In this document: piece by piece, positions 8,520-18,400 of the stretch
Layout: each line of letters opens with the position of its first letter
Numbering within the stretch: position 1 is the stretch's first letter
Source: Lacticaseibacillus suilingensis
GTDB lineage: Bacteria; Bacillota; Bacilli; Lactobacillales; Lactobacillaceae
Assembly (NCBI RefSeq): GCF_016861845.1
Contig: NZ_BOLV01000004.1
Coordinates: 109,318-173,317 of the forward strand
Reading direction: 5' to 3'
Length of the DNA stretch: 64,000 nucleotides
Translations under genes and position numbers: made by a program
Notes under the pieces: model-generated
What the model saw: only the letters and a program-made list of their open reading frames with translations
The model's database searches: none
What the model was told of the DNA's origin: nothing

Positions 8520-11500
8520 ATGCGTGATTCAAAAAGCCGATTGACTCGACCAGTCAAGGCCTTGCTTTACAGTACCTCAGTATTATCAATGTTTGTGTTT
8601 TTCGGTGGCCGCATGCAGCAAGTGCATGCTGATACAAACCCGGATGGCACGGGCCAGACTCAAGCCGCTGCTAAAACTGAAGCAGCGCCGGTAACTGACC
8701 AAACCCAACCTGAGACGCCAGCTAGCGGCGACATTGCCGCTGAGGCCGAGGCCACTGATGATGCAGCGGTCGAAGCGTCACCGGCCGCGACGCCGAAAGC
8801 ACCCCAGGGTGTTTCGACGACTGAAACTACGCCGGCGCAAGATGCTTCGACAGCCACGCCGGCAGCCGAAACGACCCCAAAAGCGACCACTGAAACTCCA
8901 GCCGCTGAGCCGGAGGACCCAGCGACTGATCCGGCGCAGGCGGCGGCTTTAATTACCAGTGTCGTCAAAAAAGATACTTATTACGAAGTTACTTATGCCA
9001 ATGGCCTAGTGGCGCGGCTCTCGTTGCTTGAAGGCGACATCATGCGCTATTACGCCGACCCGACCAACACTTACGGCGACCCAGCGCAATCTGGGAAGAA
9101 TCTGAATGCCAAGATTCTGACCAAGACCCCGGACGAGTATGGCCCTGATGCCTTCAATGCCTCGACTCTGACCGATAACGATACCGAAACCGTGATCGAT
9201 ACCGGCGTGGTCCAGATTCATTTTAATAAAATTGCCGGCACGATGAGCGTCACTAAAGGCGATAAGACGATTCTGGCAGAGACGCAGCCCATTGAACTGA
9301 CCGCGAACAAGAGTACCGAATACCTCGCGCGCCACGACAACGAAAACTATTTCGGTGGCGGCACGCAAAATGGTGATTTCGCCTTGCTCGGTGAGAACGT
9401 CAAAATCGAAAAAGGCGGCTGGACCGATGGCGAATCCGCTTCACCGGTGCCGTTCTACTGGTCCACGGATGGCTATGGCGTGTTGCGTAATACTTTCACA
9501 CCTGGCGCGTATAATTTCGATACCGCTAATGATGGTTCGATTAAACTTAGCCATAACGAAAACCGCTTCGATACCTTTTACGTTTTTGCCGATACCGCGC
9601 AAGGCCTGATCAAAGGCTACTACGAGCTGACCGGCGCGCCACTGATGATGCCGGAGTACGGCTTTTATGAAGCACATCTGAATGCCTTCAACCGCGATGT
9701 CTGGATTGAAGTCCCTGAAGGCACTCGTGGCGCCTACAAGTTCCCTGATGGTAAGTTTTACAAGGAATACAATCCGGAAAACATGCCCGAGAATTTGAAA
9801 GGCCAAGGGATTCTGGAGTCGCTGAACGGCGAAGGCACTAACGGGCAAGATAATTACCAATTCAGTGCGCGGCAAATGATTGATTTGTATGAAAAATACG
9901 ACATGCCGCTGGGCTGGTTCTTGCCAAATGACGGGTATGGTGCGGGTTACGGTCAAACCGATACCTTGGCCGGCAACGTCGAAAACCTGAAACAATTCAT
10001 CGAATACGCCAATGCGCATGGGATTGAAGTGGGCCTGTGGACCCAGCAAAATCTATCCCCGGTCGATCCCGATAATCCCACCAATAAGGACCGCGATTTT
10101 GCCGCTGAAGTCGCAGCCGGCGTGGTGGCATTGAAGACGGATGTGGCCTGGGTCGGCGCGGGCTATTCCTTTGGCCTCGATGGCATTCAAAAAGCCCTGG
10201 ATATGATGGAATCTGTCGATGGCGATACCGTGCGGCCATTTGTGATTACGTTGCACGGCTGGGCCGGGACTCAGCGCATGTCTGGGATTTGGGACGGGGA
10301 CCAAACCGGTGGTGAATGGGAATACATTCGCTTCCACATCCCAACGTACATCGGCGAAGGTCTGTCTGGCCAGCCGAACGTGGGCTCGGATACGGACGGT
10401 ATTTACGGCGGGAATAATCCCATCATCAACGCCCGTGAATACGAGTGGAAAACCTTTACCCCGATTGAATTGAACATGGATGGCTGGGGCTCGCAGCAGA
10501 AGATGCCATGGGTCTACAGCGACGCCATCACCGCCATCAACCGCGCTTATCTGAAGCAGAAGACCATGCTGATGCCATACATCTACACGACTTCGGAGCA
10601 AGCCATCAGCGATGGCAATCCGATGGTGCGGGCGCTGCTCCTAGAATACCCAGATCTGCCAGAAACCTACACGGATTTGGTGCAGTATGAATACATGTGG
10701 GGCGACAACTTCCTGATTGCCCCAATCTATCAAAATACGGCCTCCGATGCGGATGGCAATGATATTCGCAATGGCATTTACCTGCCGGATCCTAATCAAA
10801 TCTGGATCGATTACTACACGGGTAAGGAGTACCAAGGCGGTCAGGTGATCAATAACTTTGATGCCCCGCTGTGGAAATTACCAGTCTTTGTGAAGGCCGG
10901 CGCGATTATTCCGACCGCACCTGCCACGAACAATGCCACCGCATATGATGCCATCAAAGACCAGCGGCAGTTCCAAATTTATGCCAATGGCGATAGCAGC
11001 TACACGGTTTATGAAGATGACGGGCTATCTGCCAAGTACCAAAGCGGGGCCTCAGCAACCACCAAGGTGACGAGCAGCCTGAAGGGTACCGATTTGACCT
11101 TGACGGTGGCGCCGACGGTTGGCACTTATGCCGAGATGAAGACTAACCGCACCACCGAGTTTGATGTTCGCACCAAGACCACCCCGAGCACCGTGACGGC
11201 CACTATTGGCGGCCAAACGGTGACCTTGAAGCAGGTCCAAACGTTGGCAGAATTTGAAGCGGGGACAGATGTTTGGTTTGATGATACCAACTATCTCACC
11301 AACAGTTATCTGGACGGCGTTGGCACCGATTTGGCCCAGCACTTCCTGCGCCTGAAGTTGCATGCAGTGGATGTGACTAAAGACGGGATTGAGGGCAAAA
11401 TCAGTGGTATTGACACCAGTGCCACGCCAGAAAATCCAATTTTGACGCCATCTGACGCGATTGCGACGCCGAATGCGCCAACCGCCGATCCGATGGCCAT

Positions 11501-14141
11501 CACGACCACTGAAATTCCGGTGACCTGGAATGAAGTTGAAGGGGCAACCGGCTATAACCTCAAGGTCGATGGCGTGCTGTATCGCGATATGAAGGCGGCA
11601 AACTACACCATTGATCATGTTTTGCGCGGCACCAGTCACACCATTCAAGTCCAGACGGTCACGGCTGATGGGGTTTCCCAGTGGAGCGATGAGGCCACCT
11701 TTGAAACCAGCAATGATCCGCTGCGGGATGTGCTGAAAGTGGTCAAGGCTGAAGCGAAGGACGCCGATGGCAATGATGCCAAATGGCAGTCGAACACCGA
11801 GTTCAAGTATCTGTTCGACGGCGACACCACGACCATGGCCCATTCGGCTTGGAACCTGACGGATGCCACGCCAATGTCGATTTACGCTTACCTCGATGGT
11901 GACTATGCCCTGGATAGCATCGTTTACACTCCGCGGGACAACGGTGGCAATGGCAATTTGAAGAACATGAATGTTTACGTCAGTGACGATGGCATTACCT
12001 GGACCAAGGCGGGCAGCGCGCAAGGCTGGAAGCAAACCGCCATGCCGCGTAGCATCCAATTAGCTGAGGGCACCCATGGTTCGATTGTCCGCTTCGACAT
12101 TCCGAAAGGTGCCGGCGTCAACAACAACGTTTCCGGTAACGAAATTCAGATTTTCAAAGTACCTGGCGCGTTGAAGCAAGTGCCTGGCGACATTTCCGGC
12201 GATGGGCAAATTTCTGACAATGACATTCAATCGCTGAAGCAATACTCCGGCTTGAATGACCAAGATGCGGCCTTTGACCAAAATGGTAAAAAAGGCGACA
12301 TTGATGGGTCGGGCGTGGTTGATGCAGCCGATGCCAACTTTATTCTGGGTCAGCTCGGCGAAACGCCGGCTGGCACCGATGCCAAAACCCCGGCTGGGAC
12401 GATTGCGTTGCAAGCGGATCGTACCACCTATCAGCCTGGTGATACGGTCACTTTGACGGTGACCGGCTATGGCTTGAGTAACGTCAATGCCTTGTCCGTT
12501 GCGTTACCAGTTGATCCAAGCGTCGGCACGGTTACCGGCATCACCGGCGGCAAGCTTACCGCGGGGATGGAAAATCTCTCCCGCGTCGCCACCCACACCG
12601 ATGGCTCAGTCGAAGCTTATCTGATGTTTGCGAATAAAGGTGAGCAGCCGCGGCTGGCCAGCAGCGGTGAAATCGCGACCATCACGCTGAAGTTGAACGC
12701 CAACTTGACGGGGCCGTTGCAGCTAGCCTTGGTCAATGGCGAACTGGTCAACCAAAAGTCTCCAGTCGCCAAAGCCGATACCGGCACCGGCATCACCCTT
12801 GAGCAAGCAGCAGTTGATCTAACGGCCTTGGCGCAAAGCGTCAAGATCGCCGGAGCGCTGGATCCGGCTGACTACACCGCCGATTCTTTTGCGGCAGTGA
12901 CGCAAGCCAAAGCCGCTGGCGAGGCGCTGATTGCGACGCCGGATACCGCCACCCAAGCGAACGTGGTGCAGGCGCAAGCTGATTTGGTCGCTGCGATTGA
13001 AGGGCTGACACCAGTAGTGCCAGTGGACACCACTGTGCTGGCGGGGTTAATTAAAACCGCCCAGGCACTGGATCCGGCGGTTTACACCCCTGAAACCAGT
13101 GCTGCGTTGAACGATGCACTGACCGCTGCTAAGGCAATCGGGGCTGACGCCACCCAAGCGGCAGTTGACCAGGCTAGTCTGGCCTTGGCCACTGCCTTGG
13201 CCGACTTGACGCCGCAAACCAGTCCGGCCGCCGTGGCGATGCTAAATCAGCTGGTTGAGGCCGCTGGCAAGGTCGATACTACGCCATTCACGGCGGCTTC
13301 TGCGCAAGCGTTAGCCGCAGCGTTGACTGCTGGCCAGCAGGTCGCTGCCAATCCTAAGGCGTCTGATGCTGATTTAACCAAGGCCGCCGCAGCATTGAGC
13401 GATGCTTTGGCCGGCCTGAAGCTTAAGGCGGTCGTCAACAAAGCCGCTTTGCAACTCACGGTGGCGAACGTGGCGGCGCTTGAGACCCAAAACTATCTGC
13501 CAAGCAGTTTTGCACCGGTGACGAAAGCACTGGCGGCAGCCAAGCAAGTACTAGCCGATTCAAAGGCAGATCAAGCCGCGGTGGATCAAAGCATCGTGGC
13601 CATCGTCAAAGCGTTAGCAACGCTTCAACCGGCTGCTAGCCGAACGGCTAAAGCTGACCTGCAGGCGTTGATTGATCAAACCAATCAGCTGGACGCGAAT
13701 GCCTACACTGCTGCGAGCTATGCGCCAGCCTTGGATGCGGCTGCCGCTGCCGAAGCCCTGCTGACTGATGGCGAAGCAACGCCGGCACAAGTGGCCGCCG
13801 CTCAAGCTTCTTTGCAGGCAGCCTTGGCCGGTTTGACCGCGGTAAAAGCAACCACGGATGAAACCACACAGACGCCGACTAGTGAAGTAGACGACCGGAA
13901 CCAGCAGCGCCAGTCTGTCGAGACGGGCCAGCAAAAGCCAGGTCAGGCAGCGAAGGCTACCGCGGTATCTAAGGCGACGAAAGCGACGAAAGCGACCAAA
14001 GCCGTCAAAGCGAATAAGCCGAACAAGGCGGCCGAGACCTTACCTGCAACCGGGAACACCCATGCTAGTTGGCTCACTGCGCTGGGCCTTTCCCTGATGT
14101 CATTGCTGGGTTTAGCTGGCATCAATCGTAAACGGCTTTAA
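8520..14141 (+). CDS. Giant cell-wall-anchored GH31 glycosidase with CBM32-, dockerin-, cohesin- and FIVAR-like modules
   Basis: 1873 residues from ATG 8520 behind AAGGAGGAG. Order: signal peptide (1-38, ending QQVHA); Ala/Thr/Pro-rich linker to about 140; GH31 catalytic region (about 150-950); FN3 (about 985-1063); F5/8 type C (CBM32-like) domain (about 1072-1215); dockerin-like domain with two calcium loops, DISGDGQISDND and DIDGSGVVDAAD (about 1224-1280); cohesin-like beta domain (about 1293-1420); five FIVAR repeats of about 70 residues (1428-1773); Lys-rich spacer; LPATG at 1841 and membrane tail. The likely nucleophile is D541 in LKTDVAWVGAG and the acid/base D594 in IWDGDQTGG; the usual GH31 nucleophile context (WxDMNE) is absent. 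This pattern resembles the GH31 branch containing exo-alpha-N-acetylgalactosaminidases of Clostridium and Enterococcus, acting on mucin-type GalNAc. Activity is inference; the GH31 fold is firm. Confidence 0.88.
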   Translation: MRDSKSRLTRPVKALLYSTSVLSMFVFFGGRMQQVHADTNPDGTGQTQAAAKTEAAPVTDQTQPETPASGDIAAEAEATDDAAVEASPAATPKAPQGVSTTETTPAQDASTATPAAETTPKATTETPAAEPEDPATDPAQAAALITSVVKKDTYYEVTYANGLVARLSLLEGDIMRYYADPTNTYGDPAQSGKNLNAKILTKTPDEYGPDAFNASTLTDNDTETVIDTGVVQIHFNKIAGTMSVTKGDKTILAETQPIELTANKSTEYLARHDNENYFGGGTQNGDFALLGENVKIEKGGWTDGESASPVPFYWSTDGYGVLRNTFTPGAYNFDTANDGSIKLSHNENRFDTFYVFADTAQGLIKGYYELTGAPLMMPEYGFYEAHLNAFNRDVWIEVPEGTRGAYKFPDGKFYKEYNPENMPENLKGQGILESLNGEGTNGQDNYQFSARQMIDLYEKYDMPLGWFLPNDGYGAGYGQTDTLAGNVENLKQFIEYANAHGIEVGLWTQQNLSPVDPDNPTNKDRDFAAEVAAGVVALKTDVAWVGAGYSFGLDGIQKALDMMESVDGDTVRPFVITLHGWAGTQRMSGIWDGDQTGGEWEYIRFHIPTYIGEGLSGQPNVGSDTDGIYGGNNPIINAREYEWKTFTPIELNMDGWGSQQKMPWVYSDAITAINRAYLKQKTMLMPYIYTTSEQAISDGNPMVRALLLEYPDLPETYTDLVQYEYMWGDNFLIAPIYQNTASDADGNDIRNGIYLPDPNQIWIDYYTGKEYQGGQVINNFDAPLWKLPVFVKAGAIIPTAPATNNATAYDAIKDQRQFQIYANGDSSYTVYEDDGLSAKYQSGASATTKVTSSLKGTDLTLTVAPTVGTYAEMKTNRTTEFDVRTKTTPSTVTATIGGQTVTLKQVQTLAEFEAGTDVWFDDTNYLTNSYLDGVGTDLAQHFLRLKLHAVDVTKDGIEGKISGIDTSATPENPILTPSDAIATPNAPTADPMAITTTEIPVTWNEVEGATGYNLKVDGVLYRDMKAANYTIDHVLRGTSHTIQVQTVTADGVSQWSDEATFETSNDPLRDVLKVVKAEAKDADGNDAKWQSNTEFKYLFDGDTTTMAHSAWNLTDATPMSIYAYLDGDYALDSIVYTPRDNGGNGNLKNMNVYVSDDGITWTKAGSAQGWKQTAMPRSIQLAEGTHGSIVRFDIPKGAGVNNNVSGNEIQIFKVPGALKQVPGDISGDGQISDNDIQSLKQYSGLNDQDAAFDQNGKKGDIDGSGVVDAADANFILGQLGETPAGTDAKTPAGTIALQADRTTYQPGDTVTLTVTGYGLSNVNALSVALPVDPSVGTVTGITGGKLTAGMENLSRVATHTDGSVEAYLMFANKGEQPRLASSGEIATITLKLNANLTGPLQLALVNGELVNQKSPVAKADTGTGITLEQAAVDLTALAQSVKIAGALDPADYTADSFAAVTQAKAAGEALIATPDTATQANVVQAQADLVAAIEGLTPVVPVDTTVLAGLIKTAQALDPAVYTPETSAALNDALTAAKAIGADATQAAVDQASLALATALADLTPQTSPAAVAMLNQLVEAAGKVDTTPFTAASAQALAAALTAGQQVAANPKASDADLTKAAAALSDALAGLKLKAVVNKAALQLTVANVAALETQNYLPSSFAPVTKALAAAKQVLADSKADQAAVDQSIVAIVKALATLQPAASRTAKADLQALIDQTNQLDANAYTAASYAPALDAAAAAEALLTDGEATPAQVAAAQASLQAALAGLTAVKATTDETTQTPTSEVDDRNQQRQSVETGQQKPGQAAKATAVSKATKATKATKAVKANKPNKAAETLPATGNTHASWLTALGLSLMSLLGLAGINRKRL

Positions 14142-14183
14142 TCCCCTAAGGCCGACCACTTCAATTTCTCCCTGAATCAAAAG

Positions 14184-14215
14184 CACCGCTCCTCAGGCAT
14201 GAGGGGCGGTGTTTT
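14184..14215. terminator. Bidirectional terminator between the GH31 and prsA-like genes
   Basis: CACCGCTCCTCA (14184-14195) pairs with TGAGGGGCGGTG (14200-14211) around GGCA. TTTT follows on the plus strand and the A run at 14180-14182 gives U residues on the minus strand, so it can serve both converging genes. Confidence 0.85.
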
Positions 14216-14218
14216 GCG

Positions 14219-15148
14219 TTACTTGGTGGTGGCAGTACCGGAAGTGGTGGTGCCTTTATAAGCGTTCAGCGCGGATTGGAGATCCTTGTCCTTGATTTTG
14301 ACGTTTTCGTCTTTCAGCACTTGGCTGATGACATTCTTCATCACCGTGGTGCTGGCCTCCCATTTTTGATAAAGGGAGGCGGTTAACGCGGCTTTGCTGG
14401 CCTTGAAGGTGCCTTTGGCAGGGTGCTTGATCATTTGAATGACTTCATAGCCGCTGGTGGTTTTCACTGGGGTGGTGGTGAACTCGCCATCCTTCAGCTT
14501 GTACGCCGCGTCCTTGAAGGTGGAGTCCACGTTCTTGTCGGTGCTGTCAAAAGCCGCCATTTTGCCGCCGTTGCTGGCGGTGGTGTTATCTACTGAGTAT
14601 TGTTGGGCTAGCTTGGCAAAGTCGGCGCCTTGCTGCAACTGGGCGATGACGGTTTTGGCCGTGTCTTCACTGGTCGTCAGGATATGTTGGACGGTAATTT
14701 TCGGTTGGTAAGTCTTCCAGGCGTCCTTGAGTTGGGCAGTGGTGGGCTTGATCTGGGCCTTCAAGGCGGCTTCGCTCAGGTAGTTCAGGCGCAAGGTTTG
14801 CTTGAAGGTCTTTTTGGTGTAGCCATTTTCTTCTAAGTAATCAGCAAATTGATCACCATACCGCGCTTGATAGGACTTGTAGGCAGCGGTGACTTTGGCT
14901 TCATCAATCTTCTTACCGTACGCATCTTTCATGGACCCGTAGATCAGGAGATTGGCCAAGACTTGTTTCGCACTCGGCTCGGCTTTTAACGCCTGATAAA
15001 AATCCTGCTGGGTAATTTTCTTTTTGGCATATTGCGCAACGACCGGCTGATTGGCCTGATCGGTTTGTGAAGCTTTGCCACAACCGGCCAACGTCAGCAT
15101 GACCCCCAGGGCGACCAGCACCCGGGTTGGTTTCAAAATTGTCTTCAT
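14219..15148 (-). CDS. prsA: PrsA/PrtM-like lipoprotein foldase (parvulin peptidyl-prolyl isomerase)
   Basis: 309 residues from ATG 15148, chosen because GGAGGAG precedes it and it gives a clean lipoprotein signal (MKTILKPTRV... LTLAGC, Cys about residue 23). A SurA-like N-terminal helical part is followed by the parvulin domain: TVQHILTTSEDTAK, ADFAKLAQQYSVD, NGGKMAAFDS, TTSGYEVIQM. These lipoproteins sit on the outer face of the membrane and help secreted proteins fold. The gene is divergent from the large subtilisin-like protease at 15465, the same arrangement as prtM-prtP in lactococci and L. paracasei, where PrtM is needed to activate the protease. So it may be a dedicated maturation factor (PrtM) rather than the general PrsA. 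Confidence 0.9.
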   Translation of the reverse strand: MKTILKPTRVLVALGVMLTLAGCGKASQTDQANQPVVAQYAKKKITQQDFYQALKAEPSAKQVLANLLIYGSMKDAYGKKIDEAKVTAAYKSYQARYGDQFADYLEENGYTKKTFKQTLRLNYLSEAALKAQIKPTTAQLKDAWKTYQPKITVQHILTTSEDTAKTVIAQLQQGADFAKLAQQYSVDNTTASNGGKMAAFDSTDKNVDSTFKDAAYKLKDGEFTTTPVKTTSGYEVIQMIKHPAKGTFKASKAALTASLYQKWEASTTVMKNVISQVLKDENVKIKDKDLQSALNAYKGTTTSGTATTK

Positions 15149-15378
15149 GAAAATACTCCTCCCCGAACATGTGCTTCTGATTGTACCGCCAGAGTTAATG
15201 AAGAGCAACGTTATTCCTAATATTTCTCTCATTTTTCTCGAAGAATCGCTAAATGCTGGCAATGGTTGGATACAAAACCGCCATCGGTTGGTGTTCCTAA
15301 TGGAGAAACACATTCTTGAAAGCGAATAAAGTCATGATAAAATTTGAAGAATATTAGAACTTTCTTTGAGAAATAGGT

Positions 15379-15405
15379 TGCAAATTAGAATTTTCCACAT
15401 ATAAT
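15379..15405 (+). promoter_or_regulatory. Candidate promoter of the cell-wall protease gene
   Basis: TATAAT at 15400-15405 is a perfect -10; TTGCAA (15379-15384) is 15 bp upstream, a short spacer. The 316-bp divergent region 15149-15464 is AT-rich and must also carry the promoter of the foldase gene on the minus strand, which I could not place with confidence. Confidence 0.45.
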
Positions 15406-15464
15406 CATTCTTATCATCACTTAATCGAGTTGGTGAGGTTTGAGTCACTCTAGGGGGTAAATGA

Positions 15465-18400
15465 ATGAATAGGACAAGCAAAACGATTGTGACGGCGCTT
15501 GCAAGTACTGCTGTTTTGGGGGCATTGGCACTGTCGCCAGTGTTCGAACTGCAGGCTAAAGCCAGTGTCGATAGTCAGTCTAAGGCAAAGACCAAGGCCA
15601 AGGCCGCGGCGACTCTAGCGACCCGCAGTAACGCCAAAGCCAAGGCGTTGGCCACCACGGAGGATACCACTGCCAAGGCGGTCGAAGCGCAGCTGGCGGC
15701 ACGGGGGGTTAACTTCACGAAGTTGACCACGGCCCAGCAAAAAGACACTTATGTTGATGTCATTATTCAACTGGCTGCCGCTCCTGCCGCCGAAAATGGC
15801 AGCTTGAGCACCAACGCCAGCACTGCCGAAATTCAGGCGGCGACCGAAAAGGTCATTGCCGCGCAGGCTAGCACCAAAGCGGCGGTGGCGGCCATCACCG
15901 CCCAAGGTACCGGCGAAAGTTACGGTTATGTCATCAACGGCTTTACCACCAAAGTTCAGGTCAAAGATCTAACCAAGTTGGAACAAGTCGCCGGCGTTAA
16001 GTCGGTTTCCATTGCTAAGGTTTATTACGCGGCTGAATCTTCGGCGAACGATATGGCGAACGTTTCCACGGTTTGGTCGAACTATAAGTACAAAGGTGAA
16101 GGCACGGTGGTTTCCGTCATTGATACCGGGATTGATCCTAACCACAAGGACTTCCGGTTGAGCGATGCCAGCACCGCCAAGTTGAGTGAAAAAGATGTCA
16201 ATGGCTTCATCAGCAAGACCGGCTATGGCCGCTACTACACGTCCAAGGTGCCTTATGGGCATAACTACGCCGATAACGATGAAATTATCACCGACGACAA
16301 TCCGGAAGAGCAACACGGGATGCACGTCGCCGGGATTATCGGGGCAAACGGGACTGGTAGCGATCCGACCACGTCCGTTGTTGGGGTAGCGCCGGAAGCA
16401 CAGCTCTTGGCGATGAAAGTCTTCTCGAACTCTGATACCGCGGCCACGACCGATTCTACTTCGGTGGTTGGCGCGATCGACGACTCCGCTAAGTTGGGTG
16501 CGGATGTCTTGAACATGTCACTGGGTTCTGCTTCAGGCAAACAAAGTGACGACGATCCAGAAGTCGCGGCGGTGGAAAATGCCATCAATGCTGGGACTGC
16601 CGCTGTGATTTCCGCCGGGAACGATGGGACCTCAGTGTCTGACCAAGATGGCACCAACGTTGACTACTTCGGCAATCCGGATATGGAAATGGTCGGCACC
16701 CCAGGCACGGCGCGCCATGCCACCACGGTTGCTTCCGCTGAAAACACCAAGGCCATCAACAATGCCATCACGATTTCCGCCGATGGCACCACGATTTTGG
16801 GCCCATCCATGACCGAAACCGGCACCGGCTTTGACCTGACCGCCTTTGATGGCAAACAGTTCTACGAAGTCAAGGATGCTGACGGTAACCTCGGCATTGG
16901 TACGGCTGATCAATTCACCGCTGATGTGAAAGGCAAAATTGCCATTGTGAAGCGCGGCGACATCAACTTTACTGAAAAGCAGGCCAACGCGAAGGCGGCT
17001 GGCGCGGCTGGCGTCTTGATCGTCAACAATGCTGGCGGCGACGAAGCACTCACGTCTGTGGCTTATGATGCTGGTTTTCCAACGGCTGGTTTGTCCACTA
17101 ATGATGGGGACAAGTTGGTCGCTTATCTGGCGGCTAACCCTGATGCGACCTTCAATGTTGAAATCGGCCTGAAGCAAATGGACAACACCCTTACCGCGAC
17201 GGATGCCATGTCCACCTTCAGTTCCTACGGGCCAACGTCTGACTTGTCCTTCAAGCCTGACATCACCGCGCCTGGTGGCAATATCTGGTCGACCCAGAAC
17301 AACAACGGCTACACGAACTTGTCTGGGACGTCCATGGCTTCACCATTCATCGCTGGTTCCCAGGCGCTGTTGACGCAGGCCATGAATGACAAAAATGGTA
17401 AGTATTATGCCTTGTATCAAAGCATGACTGCCAGTGAACGGGCGGCCTTCATGAAGACCATCGAAATGAACACCGCCACTGAAATCACTGATGTCGACCG
17501 CGATGCTGTCATCGAATCGCCACGGCGTCAAGGCGCGGGGATGGTGGATGTGGACGCAGCCATTGATGCCATCAGCAAGAACCCATCCACGGTCACTGGT
17601 GCCAATGACTACCCAGGCGTTGAACTGAAAGACTTCGATGAGGCGACGCATCAGTTTACCTTGAAGTTCACCAACCGCACCGATCAGCCAATCACCTACA
17701 CGCTGAAGGACAACGCGAAGCTGACAGCGGTTTATACCTCTGCCACCGACGCGCAAACCGCGACGTTGTATGACAAGGCGATTGCTGGGGCCAACATCAA
17801 GGCGGATTCCACGATTGCTGTACCAGCAGGGACCACCCAAGAATTTACCTTCACCTTGACCTTACCGAGCGATTTTGAAAAGGATCAATACGTTGAAGGC
17901 TTCCTGAATTTTGAAGGCTCCGATGACTCCAAGCTGAGCATCCCATACATGGGCTTCTATGGCAGCTGGGGCGATCCACAACTGTTCGATGACTTCAACG
18001 GCGTCACCTTCACGCCAACCACGACCGGTAACACCGGGACCATTGTCAATGGCGGGAATGATGAAGATGGGGCCATCAGCAACCCTGGCCTCACCACTGA
18101 TGCCCAAGGCAATTACGTCATCGATACCAACAACATTGCCTTTTCCACGGCGCCAGGCGCTGACATTGCTTGGATTCAGCCTGAATACTGGATGTTCCGC
18201 AATGCCAATGATGTCCAGACTCAGCTGTTGGACGACCAAGGTAACCTGCTGACGACCTTCTCCACCTATAAGGCTGCTACCAAGAGCTACTGGTATGCGA
18301 ATGGCCAGACCTACGAAAAGCTGGATGGCGCGGAATTCGACGGCACGTACTTCGATCCGCAAACTAACCAAACCGAAACCCTGCCTGATGGTACTTACAC

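Noticed and set aside
11052..12059. A 335-codon open frame antisense to the GH31 gene.
   Set aside because: Shadow frame created by GC-rich codons of the FN3/CBM32-like coding region; no motif and no start signal.
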